Positions 45,872 to 53,814 of a stretch of DNA of 64,000 nt are shown piece after piece. Numbering within the stretch: the first letter of the stretch is position 1; every line of letters starts with the position of its first letter. The DNA is taken from positions 1,054,001 to 1,118,000 of the forward strand of contig CAVQDV010000005.1 of the NCBI GenBank assembly GCA_963711375.1, written 5' to 3'. A model generated the notes under the pieces. The model did not search any database and was not told where the DNA came from. It saw nothing but the letters and a program-made list of their open reading frames with translations. A program made the translations under genes and the position numbers. The stretch is from CAVQDV01 sp963711375 (GTDB lineage Bacteria > Pseudomonadota > Gammaproteobacteria > Coxiellales > Coxiellaceae).

Positions 45872-47005
45872 TTAATCAGGAGTTCCAGCTAAAGCGGAAA
45901 CCCCTTCCTGGCATTTAATATATTTTTCGATTAATTGGAAAGCAAGATCATCATCATATTGCACAGGTGGGTGTTTGCAAAAATAGGCACTAGGTTCGAT
46001 GAGGGCGCCAGATAAACCCCTGTCCAATGCAAGCTTTGCGCAGCGAATCATATCAATCGCCACTCCGGCTGAATTGGGTGAGTCTTCTACGGACAATCGT
46101 AGCTCAATATCCATTTCCACCCCTCCGAATAATTCACCCTCCATTCTAATAAATGCCACTTTATTATCTTTCAACCATGGCACATAATCACTTGGACCGA
46201 TATGAATATTTTCACTCGATAAGCGGCTAGCCGCAACGGATTGCACAGCCTCTGTCTTTGATATTTTTTTGCTGCTTAGGCGATCGGCATCTTTCATGTT
46301 GAGAAAATCGGAATTGCCTCCGACATTAAGTTGATAGGTATTGTTTAGTTTAACTCCTCGGCGTTTAAACAATGTCGTAAGAGCCCTATGGACAATTGTG
46401 GCACCCACTTGCGATTTAATGTCATCGCCTATAAGTGGTAAACCGCGCTCATGAAATAAATTTGCCCAGTCTGGATTACTAGAAATAAATACGGGCATGC
46501 AATTAATAAACGCACAGCGGGCTTCTAAGGCGCATCGTGCGTAAAGCTCGACAGCTTGCTGCGATCCTACGGGTAAATAATTGATTACGATTTCTGCTTT
46601 TGCCTTGCGTAGAGCCTCAATAATTTTTTCTTCTGAAGCTGAAGGACTGGTGTTTACATTATAGGCGTTTCTTTCGGCGCTTTGGGACATGTGCGGGGCA
46701 ACTCCATCCATGACAGATCCCATTAGCACTGGAACGCCTAGGTGTGGTACGTCTCGATAAAATACTTTGGTGCAATTTGGACCTCTGAAAATAGCTGTTG
46801 AGACATCTTGACCAACTTTTCGAAAATCGACGTCAAATGCGGCGACCACTTCGATATCGTCGAGAGTATATCCCCCGAGCTCTGTGTGCATTAATCCACT
46901 GACTTTATTCTCGGGATTATTTTTATAGTAATAAAGCCCCTGCAGCAATGCACTGGCACAATTCCCGATTCCAACGATCGCTAAACGAATTGGGGATTTT
47001 TCCAT
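45872..47005 (-). CDS. ino1: Inositol-3-phosphate synthase
   Basis: 377 aa NAD-dependent enzyme that converts glucose 6-phosphate to inositol 3-phosphate. It begins with the Rossmann motif RLAIVGIGNCASALLQGL. NYLPVGSQQAVELYARCALE, GDDIKSQVGATIVHR and QLNVGGNSDFLN are signatures of the actinobacterial-type enzyme. The last residues CQEGVSALAGTPD and stop are encoded by a family A repeat fragment (45877-45911), so the native C-terminus has been altered. With the synthase at 44042 it forms a route to phosphatidylinositol; an inositol monophosphatase would have to be encoded elsewhere. Confidence 0.94.
   Translation of the reverse strand: MEKSPIRLAIVGIGNCASALLQGLYYYKNNPENKVSGLMHTELGGYTLDDIEVVAAFDVDFRKVGQDVSTAIFRGPNCTKVFYRDVPHLGVPVLMGSVMDGVAPHMSQSAERNAYNVNTSPSASEEKIIEALRKAKAEIVINYLPVGSQQAVELYARCALEARCAFINCMPVFISSNPDWANLFHERGLPLIGDDIKSQVGATIVHRALTTLFKRRGVKLNNTYQLNVGGNSDFLNMKDADRLSSKKISKTEAVQSVAASRLSSENIHIGPSDYVPWLKDNKVAFIRMEGELFGGVEMDIELRLSVEDSPNSAGVAIDMIRCAKLALDRGLSGALIEPSAYFCKHPPVQYDDDLAFQLIEKYIKCQEGVSALAGTPD
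45877..45911. mobile_element. Family A terminal fragment within the ino1 3' end
   Basis: CAGGAGTTCCAGCTAAAGCG plus GAAACCCCTTCCTGG matches the end of the full element at 2172-2206. Only this terminal palindrome remains, and it encodes the last 11 or so residues of inositol-phosphate synthase. No target duplication is recognisable. Confidence 0.7.
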
Positions 47006-47123
47006 TCACTTCTCCCTGTGTTATGAAGAAAAATTTTATAGGTCAAATTTTTTTGATATGCGTTAATACGTGACCGTTCTAGATTGTATAAGGAGCTACG
47101 AATTTTAGCAATTACATTTTGGG

Positions 47124-47723
47124 TTACACTTTATTTTCCTCGAGCGCAAATGCAAATGGTTTAACCACAATAAATACCGTAAAATTTGGATTTTCATCTT
47201 GAATATTTCTGGCATGCACGTTTAGGTGGTACATCCGAGCGGCTTGCTCGGGAGCAATTACGGCCGTGAATTCATCCAATACATTTTCAGCCAAATCTTT
47301 GGCCGCTTTTGCCGTATCGATCCATTCAACCAATTCGGCATATTCGTAATTATTTTTAAGAAAATTTTTACACTGTGCGAGGCCTTGTGGGTGCGACACA
47401 ATTTTATTGATGGCAGATAATTTCGTGTCTGGACGAACCAATATGCACTGCTGCACATTGAGCCAAACATCATCAATGGGAATAAAAGAATATTTCCCCA
47501 TAGCTTCAAAGGCGGGTTTCACAATTCCGCCCCTAAAATTAACAACAGGAAAAATGCCAAGATCGATTTTTTTAGCATCAATCGCGGCTAAAACCCCTTC
47601 CATATCCATTAAATGCACGAGTTGCACATTCATATTATTTTTTTTTGCAAATTCTAAACCAGCCTCTTCAGAAAAAGACCCCGCATCACCAGAAACACCG
47701 AGTATGATAGTTTTATTTTGCAT
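47124..47723 (-). CDS. Prephenate dehydratase-like protein without ACT domain
   Basis: 199 aa with the periplasmic-binding-protein-like fold of prephenate dehydratase. GDAGSFSEEAGLEFA, SHPQGLAQCKNFLKN and AVIAPEQAARMYHLNVHARN match the family. The catalytic TRF motif reads N-F-T-V-F, keeping Thr but losing Arg, and the ENSxxG loop is changed to NFRGG. There is no chorismate mutase or ACT domain. It overlaps aroG by 11 bp, so the two are coupled. It may be a feedback-insensitive phenylalanine-pathway enzyme or a divergent relative such as a prephenate decarboxylase. Confidence 0.7.
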   Translation of the reverse strand: MQNKTIILGVSGDAGSFSEEAGLEFAKKNNMNVQLVHLMDMEGVLAAIDAKKIDLGIFPVVNFRGGIVKPAFEAMGKYSFIPIDDVWLNVQQCILVRPDTKLSAINKIVSHPQGLAQCKNFLKNNYEYAELVEWIDTAKAAKDLAENVLDEFTAVIAPEQAARMYHLNVHARNIQDENPNFTVFIVVKPFAFALEENKV

Positions 47724-48765
47724 CGCGGCTTACCTCTTCTGCCAATTGTAATATAAGCGATTCAGACTGTTCCCAGCTTAAGCAAGGATCAGTAATGGAT
47801 AAGCCATCCATGTCAATATCCGACATATTTTTGGATTCAATGGCCTGATTGCCTTCTTTTAGGAAACTTTCGATCATAAAGCCTTTAACTAATTTTTTTA
47901 ATTCAGGCTTGTTTTTGAGGCTTTCCATCACTTCTAAAATAACATTGCCTTGCCGTCGATGATCTTTTTTCCCATTTATTACGCAATTATCGTGGCTAGC
48001 ATCGATGACCACGGCTGGGTTCTTAACCCCGCTAGCCCTTAAATATGAATTGATTTCTTCTAGATGTGCAATAGAATAATTTGGAGCATTATTTGTGCCG
48101 CGCAAAACGACATGCGCAAAGGGATTGCCATTGGTCTGCACTTCATATCCATCAAAAACGGCTACATGCGGATGTTGAGCGGCAATAATGCTATTGGCGG
48201 CAATTTTTAGAGATCCATGTGTGGGATTTTTCATGCCGACAGCGCAATCAATAGCCGAGGCGAAAATGCGATGCTCTTGATCTTCGGTGCTTCTGGCGCC
48301 AATCGCTACCCAGGATAATAATTCGATGAAACCTTTTGCGTTATGCGTAAACAAAGCTTCATCGGCAATTGGAAGACCCATTTCGATGACTTGAACCATC
48401 ATTTTTCGGGTATATTTCACTCCGGCTTCGATGTCGGGATAAGCCAGGGGATCTGGCTGATTAACCGGACCCGTCCAACCCTTCGTAGTGCGAGGTTTTT
48501 GAATATAAACTCGCATCACGATCTTTAGGGCGTGTTTTACTTTTTCATTCAGTTCCACGAGTTTTTCGGCGTATTTTAGAACGGCTTTATTTGGCCATGC
48601 GGAGCAGGGGCCCACAACGAGCAATTTTCGTTGATCTTTACCTTCGAGAATATTTTTAATTTCGAGACGGTCCTGCGCTACACGGTGACGTCCCTTATCT
48701 GAAAGGGGAATTTCATGAATAATCTCGTCAGAGCTTGGTAGTTTTTTGATAATGGTATAATTCAT
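47713..48765 (-). CDS. aroG: 3-deoxy-7-phosphoheptulonate synthase (AroG/F/H type)
   Basis: 350-aa class I-alpha DAHP synthase. LLVVGPCSAWPNKAVLKYAE, MRVYIQKPRTTKGWTGPVNQ, WVAIGARSTEDQEHR, VVLRGTNNAPNYS and VVIDASHDNC are typical. It belongs to a different branch from the enzyme in the trp operon, suggesting two independently regulated entries to the shikimate pathway. It heads a two-gene unit with the prephenate-dehydratase-like gene. The 225-bp region upstream (48766-48990) shows no gene or clear operator. Confidence 0.94.
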   Translation of the reverse strand: MNYTIIKKLPSSDEIIHEIPLSDKGRHRVAQDRLEIKNILEGKDQRKLLVVGPCSAWPNKAVLKYAEKLVELNEKVKHALKIVMRVYIQKPRTTKGWTGPVNQPDPLAYPDIEAGVKYTRKMMVQVIEMGLPIADEALFTHNAKGFIELLSWVAIGARSTEDQEHRIFASAIDCAVGMKNPTHGSLKIAANSIIAAQHPHVAVFDGYEVQTNGNPFAHVVLRGTNNAPNYSIAHLEEINSYLRASGVKNPAVVIDASHDNCVINGKKDHRRQGNVILEVMESLKNKPELKKLVKGFMIESFLKEGNQAIESKNMSDIDMDGLSITDPCLSWEQSESLILQLAEEVSRDAK

Positions 48766-48990
48766 TTTTTTCTCATTATTATTTGGGAGTTTTGGGTTTT
48801 GGAAAGACTAAATTGTAGAGGCGAGTATGCTTGGCCTAGAGGCCAAAAAAGAAGAAAAAACGCGAAGCAGCAGCCTTCACCCAGGAGGTGGTGGCTCTAA
48901 CAGAAAGTGCATTTTTTGCCGCTAAGTTCATGTTTTTCGCTATAAAAAATTTTATCAGAGTTATAACTGTACCAATTATCACCACTTTTG

Positions 48991-50943
48991 TCAAACCAAA
49001 ATAGAAAGCTTCTTCTGTAAGTCCAGTTCTTCTATGATAGCTAGAACGGAAGGCCGCTCAAGTGGATTTGAAAACAAACATTGCTTAATTATATTGCTAA
49101 TGACAAGAGGTGTTGCCTTGGGAATAATGGGACGATTTCCTGAGGATACATTTTGCATAATTGAAAATATTCCCATACCTTTCCACGGGATGTCTCTAGA
49201 GGCCATTTCCCAAAGTAATATTCCGAGACTATAAATGTCGGAATGCTGAGATGTTTTTTGGTCATTAAAAAGTTCTGGTGCCATCCAGCCTAAGGTTCCA
49301 CTTAAGTGCACTGTTGAGGATTGGGAAGAATTATTGCTTTTTATTTTTGCCAAACCAAAATCACATAATTTTGAAGTGTAGGCAGCATCTAATAATATAT
49401 TATGACTTTTTAAATCAGAGTGAATAATTTTACTGTTATGCAAATAAGCTAATCCGCAAAGTACACCTTTAGCTATTTTATAACCATGCAGCTGCCAATC
49501 GATTCCGAGCTCGGAATTATCCAGAAAGTTTCTCAAGGATCCTCCCTCAAGATGTTCCATCACAATAGCGTAAATTCCAGGCTGATTCACAACACCGTAC
49601 ATTGAAACAATGTTAGGAGCGCGCAAAGTTTGAAATAGCGCGGCCTCTTGCATAAGGTCTTGTATTGTTTCATACGAGTAGGCGTCTTTCAGAATTTTTA
49701 CAGCGACTTTTCCATGATTCCAGGTCGCCTCATATACTTTTCCGAACCCGCCTTCGCCTAATTCCTCTCCAAGTTTTAAATCGGCATAAGAAATTACGGT
49801 ACATCCACCACTATCAGCGACTGGAAACCTAGGGGCCGTTCTAGCAATTGCTTTTTGTACTTGTTCATCTTGAACCGCTATCGTGTCTAGACCGTCAATT
49901 TCTCCTTGATATTGTGTAGAAGTATAAGTTTTAATTTTTTCGGCGATATCGTGTTTTTTACTCAACCTAGCAATTTGATATGCGGTTGCTTTCGAGTCAT
50001 AGTGACGTAAAATTGGATTGGCATTGAGTTTAAAGAGTAAATACAATAATTCATTTTGAGCATCCTTTATTTCCCCTGATGCTATCCGCTGCATTAAAGT
50101 TTTTCCATCGGCAAATAATTTATCCGTTGCCTTCGATCTCCCAAATTGTAAAAGTGCTTTCAATGCTCGAAATGAAGTTCCTAAAATAATTTCTACCAAG
50201 TTTTTTCTCTCTTCTTGATAGTTCCAGTCGATTGTATGATGATTAAGAATATATTCGAAAACGGATAAATAATTTTTCTGCTTTTCAAGTTCGATTGTTT
50301 CGGCCAGCTTGATTAGGGCTCTGGTGCAAATGCTAGTATCATTGCCATACCCATGTTGCGCTAAAATTTTTAATTTATTAATATTTTTTTCTGGCTTGTT
50401 ACCGCAATAGGCCGCAAACCCAAAAATTTTAGGTTTTCCTTCGGCTCCATTTTCCAATAATATTCGCACACTTTCTGGGTGCCCGTCCCCAACAGCCGAC
50501 TCTAAAGCCGACGTGCGGTTTATGTCTTTAGCATTAATACAATTGGGATCATAGTCAATGTATTGTTGAACTATTTTGCCATCTTTGCTTGCGTCGATCG
50601 CTTCGAAAATTGAATTCAGAGATGAAAAACGGCCGTATTTCTCAATTTGAGGGGGGGAGCCATGCAAAGAGAATTTAATATTTTTACAGGCTTGTTTCAT
50701 TTCTTCTGTACGCACATATTTCTGAAAAATTTTTTTGGAAATAGTTGCTCCTTTGTTTTTTAACAAATTCACGATGCTGACAAGCCCTTCTTTAACGGCC
50801 AGGTCCAGAGGTGCGATAAGAGTATCAGTATCCTTGCAATAAAAAGTGCGATTTATCGCTTTTTCATTTGAAGTTAAAATATCATTTACAGCATCGAAAT
50901 CGCCTTGCTTTATCGCATCTTTTATTGATGTAGTTGACCTCAT
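48991..50943 (-). CDS. Ankyrin-repeat protein fused to a eukaryotic-type (TKL-like) protein kinase
   Basis: 650 aa. Ankyrin-like repeats fill about residues 1-335 (LIAPLDLAVKEGLVSIVNLL, TSALESAVGDGHPESVRILL). A complete kinase domain spans ~390-645: glycine loop GEGGFG (396-401), VAVK416, E433, catalytic loop H508-S-D-L-K-S-H-N515, DFG (528-530) and MAPE (554-557). The catalytic Asp, Lys and Asn are present, but HRD is HSD, a non-RD kinase. The closest style is eukaryotic TKL/Raf-like. It has no transmembrane segment, unlike PknB-type bacterial kinases. AAGGTG precedes the ATG. It is a strong candidate for an injected host-signalling protein, by inference. Confidence 0.88.
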   Translation of the reverse strand: MRSTTSIKDAIKQGDFDAVNDILTSNEKAINRTFYCKDTDTLIAPLDLAVKEGLVSIVNLLKNKGATISKKIFQKYVRTEEMKQACKNIKFSLHGSPPQIEKYGRFSSLNSIFEAIDASKDGKIVQQYIDYDPNCINAKDINRTSALESAVGDGHPESVRILLENGAEGKPKIFGFAAYCGNKPEKNINKLKILAQHGYGNDTSICTRALIKLAETIELEKQKNYLSVFEYILNHHTIDWNYQEERKNLVEIILGTSFRALKALLQFGRSKATDKLFADGKTLMQRIASGEIKDAQNELLYLLFKLNANPILRHYDSKATAYQIARLSKKHDIAEKIKTYTSTQYQGEIDGLDTIAVQDEQVQKAIARTAPRFPVADSGGCTVISYADLKLGEELGEGGFGKVYEATWNHGKVAVKILKDAYSYETIQDLMQEAALFQTLRAPNIVSMYGVVNQPGIYAIVMEHLEGGSLRNFLDNSELGIDWQLHGYKIAKGVLCGLAYLHNSKIIHSDLKSHNILLDAAYTSKLCDFGLAKIKSNNSSQSSTVHLSGTLGWMAPELFNDQKTSQHSDIYSLGILLWEMASRDIPWKGMGIFSIMQNVSSGNRPIIPKATPLVISNIIKQCLFSNPLERPSVLAIIEELDLQKKLSILV

Positions 50944-51006
50944 TTTTTCACCTTATTTCGTATTATAGAGGAATCATAAGCGGCAATAAATCTGTAGCCG
51001 TTTGCT

Positions 51007-51951
51007 TTAAGCAGATTCTTGTTTGAAGAGATGGCGTTGGATGGCGAACCAGGAACCTATAAGGCCAAATAAGCAGGATAATCCCACGATAAAAAATATT
51101 TCGTTGAAGGAAGGTCCTGAGAAAGAAATGTTAATATCGTAGGTTCGTGCCAGTTCGGAGACGGGGCCTTCTAACCAGGAAGACATTACAAAAATTAGCA
51201 TTAATGCCAAAAAGCTTCCGAAAAGTCCATATAAAAAGCCTCGGTAAAGTAAGGGTCTTCTGATAAAAGCAGAGGTGGCTCCAATTAATTTTAAAATATT
51301 AATTTCTTCGCGATGACTTTGTGTCGTTAGGCGAATAGTATTGCCGATAATTAAAATAACGCCGATACCAAATAAAATCCCAAGAAGTAGGGCTAGGCGT
51401 TGTGCCGTTAATATTATGTAATACAGGCGTTTCACCCAAGTCATGTCAAATTGTACATCGGCGACTTCGGCCCTGCTTTTTAATTGCGTGGCTAAACTAC
51501 CCATTTTCTCGGGCGTTTGTGCATCCGCGGTTGGTGTAACAATTAAAACCGTTGGCAGAGGATTTTTTTGCAATAATTGAGCGATATTATTTATCTTAGT
51601 TTGTTGCTCAAAATCCTTTAATCCTTGTTCGGGAGAAATCAAATCTATTTTTTGGATATCCGACATTTTTTGTAGAGAATTTTTTAATTGTTCAGCATCA
51701 CCTGCATCAGATTTTAAATAAAGCGAAATCGTTGGTGTGCCACTAAAATCTTTTCCGACGGTTTGAACATTTTGCAATAAAATATAAAGTCCAGCGGGAA
51801 GCGCGATAGCAATTCCGATTACCAAGAGCGTCATCAAGCTCGCAAAGGGATTTCGAATAAGTTCGCCAAGCCCAAAAAATAAGGCTCGAATGTGGCTTAA
51901 TATCCAGAAACTTAAGTAATTAAGTTGCGTTTTTTTTTGTTCATTCATCAT
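51007..51951 (-). CDS. ftsX: Cell division protein FtsX
   Basis: 314-aa inner membrane partner of FtsE. It has four membrane segments: one near residues 38-60, then three after residue ~180 (LALLLGILFGIGVILIIGNT and later). The periplasmic loop between them would activate cell-wall hydrolases. LTTQSHREEINILKLIGATS is a family signature. The start overlaps ftsE by 11 bp. It belongs to the ftsY-ftsE-ftsX operon order known in gammaproteobacteria. Confidence 0.95.
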   Translation of the reverse strand: MMNEQKKTQLNYLSFWILSHIRALFFGLGELIRNPFASLMTLLVIGIAIALPAGLYILLQNVQTVGKDFSGTPTISLYLKSDAGDAEQLKNSLQKMSDIQKIDLISPEQGLKDFEQQTKINNIAQLLQKNPLPTVLIVTPTADAQTPEKMGSLATQLKSRAEVADVQFDMTWVKRLYYIILTAQRLALLLGILFGIGVILIIGNTIRLTTQSHREEINILKLIGATSAFIRRPLLYRGFLYGLFGSFLALMLIFVMSSWLEGPVSELARTYDINISFSGPSFNEIFFIVGLSCLFGLIGSWFAIQRHLFKQESA

Positions 51952-52606
51952 CGCCTCCGCGCACCAATTCGCCGGCTCTTAACGTAATGATCCGATGATT
52001 CAAGGGTGCAATTAAAGATAAATCGTGTGTGGCAACCAGTACGCTGACGCCAACGGCATTAAAAGCCTCAAAAAGCCGCATGATTTCCATTGAAAGTTCT
52101 GGGTCTAAATTCCCCGTGGGTTCATCGGCTAAGACTAAACTTGGCTTATTGACGATCGCGCGTGCAATTCCGATTCTTTGTTGTTCTCCAGTGGAAAGGG
52201 CGTGTGGTAATTGTTTTTCTTTATTAAGCAAACCCACTTTATCCAGTGCCGCTCGTACGCGGCGTTTTATTTCAGCATCTCGATAGCGATTAATAAAAAG
52301 GGGCAGGGCCACATTTTCATAAATCGTTCGATTGACGAGTAATTGTGGATTTTGAAAAATCATGCCAATTTGTCGGCGCAATTCAGGAACTTGTCTTTTT
52401 GAAAATTTTTCGATATTGCGCTCATTAACAAAAATCTGCCCGCTATTTTTTTTATCGATCATCATGATGAGTTTTAACAGGGTGCTTTTTCCAGCGCCGG
52501 AATGGCCTGTTAAAAAAGCCATTTCGCCTTTTTGAATAGAAAAAGTAATGCGATTCAGCGCATGATAATTATTATAAGTTTTGGATACATTAACAAAACG
52601 AATCAT
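51941..52606 (-). CDS. ftsE: Cell division ATP-binding protein FtsE
   Basis: 221-aa ABC ATPase. Walker A is GHSGAGKST, the signature LSTGEQQRIGIARAI and Walker B LVLADEPTGNLDPE. It drives FtsX at the divisome. Both neighbours overlap: an ATGA junction with ftsY upstream and 11 bp with ftsX downstream, so translation is coupled. Confidence 0.97.
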   Translation of the reverse strand: MIRFVNVSKTYNNYHALNRITFSIQKGEMAFLTGHSGAGKSTLLKLIMMIDKKNSGQIFVNERNIEKFSKRQVPELRRQIGMIFQNPQLLVNRTIYENVALPLFINRYRDAEIKRRVRAALDKVGLLNKEKQLPHALSTGEQQRIGIARAIVNKPSLVLADEPTGNLDPELSMEIMRLFEAFNAVGVSVLVATHDLSLIAPLNHRIITLRAGELVRGGDDE

Positions 52607-53595
52607 TTTTCTTCCCTCAATTCTTCTCCAACCATGGCCTCTACAAAAGCGTCAGCCGCAAAGGGCCGCAGATCATCCAAGTCTTCCCCAACGCCGATAA
52701 AGCGAATGGGCAATTTCATTTTTTCACAAATCGCAAATAGAATGCCACCTTTTGCTGTTCCGTCGAGTTTCGTCAGGGTAATTCCTGAAAGCTCGATGGA
52801 TTGATGAAATTGCTGTGCCTGATTTAAGGCATTTTGCCCCATCGAAGCATCGAGGACGAGCATCGTTTCATGCGGCGCCTCAGGATTAAATTTTTTCAAT
52901 ACGCGTTTAATTTTTTCTAATTCTGCCATGAGATGGTTTTGAGTGTGAAGTCTTCCGGCGGTATCGGCAATTAAAATATCGACATCGCGAGCGGTGGCGG
53001 CTTGCATCGCATCATAAATCACGGAAGCGCTGTCGGCCCCAGAATGTTGGGCGATGACGGGCACATGATTGCGCTCTCCCCAGACTTGCAATTGTTCGAT
53101 AGCAGCGGCACGAAAGGTGTCGCCCGCGGCGAGCATTACTTTTTTGTGGTGGCTTTGAAAATAATGCGCCATCTTCGCGATGCTGGTGGTTTTGCCGGCG
53201 CCATTCACTCCAACCATTAAGATCACAAAAGGTTTCGCATTAATTTCAAGCGGAAGCGTATAGGGTTCTAAGGCAGACGTTAATTGTTCTTTTAAATTAA
53301 CAAATAGCGCTGCTGGATCGGACAATTGTTTCCGAGAGACCGCACCAGTGAGTTCTGACAATATTTTTTTGGTGGTATCGACGCCGACGTCTGCCAGCAA
53401 CAGCCGAGTTTCAAGCTCTGAAAATAGAGCATCATCAATGGTTTTTTTTCCTAGAAAAACCGTAGAAAGCCCTTCAGAGAAATGCTTCCGCGTTTTACCT
53501 AGACCGGATTTAAGGCGTGCTATCCAACCTTTTTTAGGTTCTGGGCTATCAGACTTAATGATCTCATCTGGTTTTTTTTTTAAAAAGCTGAACAT
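52603..53595 (-). CDS. ftsY: Signal recognition particle receptor FtsY
   Basis: 330-aa SRP GTPase that delivers ribosome-nascent chains to the membrane. The NG domain has MVGVNGAGKTTSIAK, AGDTFRAAAIEQL, LIADTAGRLHTQNHLM and TKLDGTAKGG. The acidic A domain is short, as in some Legionellales. I start at ATG 53595 (MFSFLKKKPDEI) with AGGTG six bases ahead; the frame extends 17 codons further but without support. It is divergent from the M16 peptidase gene at 53815. Confidence 0.95.
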   Translation of the reverse strand: MFSFLKKKPDEIIKSDSPEPKKGWIARLKSGLGKTRKHFSEGLSTVFLGKKTIDDALFSELETRLLLADVGVDTTKKILSELTGAVSRKQLSDPAALFVNLKEQLTSALEPYTLPLEINAKPFVILMVGVNGAGKTTSIAKMAHYFQSHHKKVMLAAGDTFRAAAIEQLQVWGERNHVPVIAQHSGADSASVIYDAMQAATARDVDILIADTAGRLHTQNHLMAELEKIKRVLKKFNPEAPHETMLVLDASMGQNALNQAQQFHQSIELSGITLTKLDGTAKGGILFAICEKMKLPIRFIGVGEDLDDLRPFAADAFVEAMVGEELREEK

Positions 53596-53660
53596 ATTGG
53601 CACCTGAGAAAATTATAATTTCACAAAACCCTGACTCTAAGGTCAAGGAAATAAAAATAC

Positions 53661-53690
53661 CAGGAGTTCATGCTAAAGCTGGAACCCCAG
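53661..53690. repeat. Degenerate family A terminal palindrome
   Basis: CAGGAGTTCATGCTAAAGCT followed by GGAACCCCAG corresponds to a single decayed family A end palindrome between ftsY and the M16 gene. No matching second end or duplication is visible. Confidence 0.6.
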
Positions 53691-53814
53691 AATTTTTATT
53701 TACTTTCCTGTGGGAGAATATATCATTGAAACAGAGGGAGTCATAGTCGGCGGTTCTGAGATCAGCAATGCTCATTTCCAAGTAAAGCGAGGGGCATTAA
53801 TAGTGGAGCAATTT

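Noticed and set aside
48766..48990. Possible small gene or RNA upstream of aroG
   Set aside because: No frame with a start and ribosome-binding site, no clear structure and no match to the other repeats.
53710..53814. N-terminal extension of the first M16 peptidase
   Set aside because: It would put 35 residues ahead of a clear signal peptide; the ATG at 53815 has its own ribosome-binding site.
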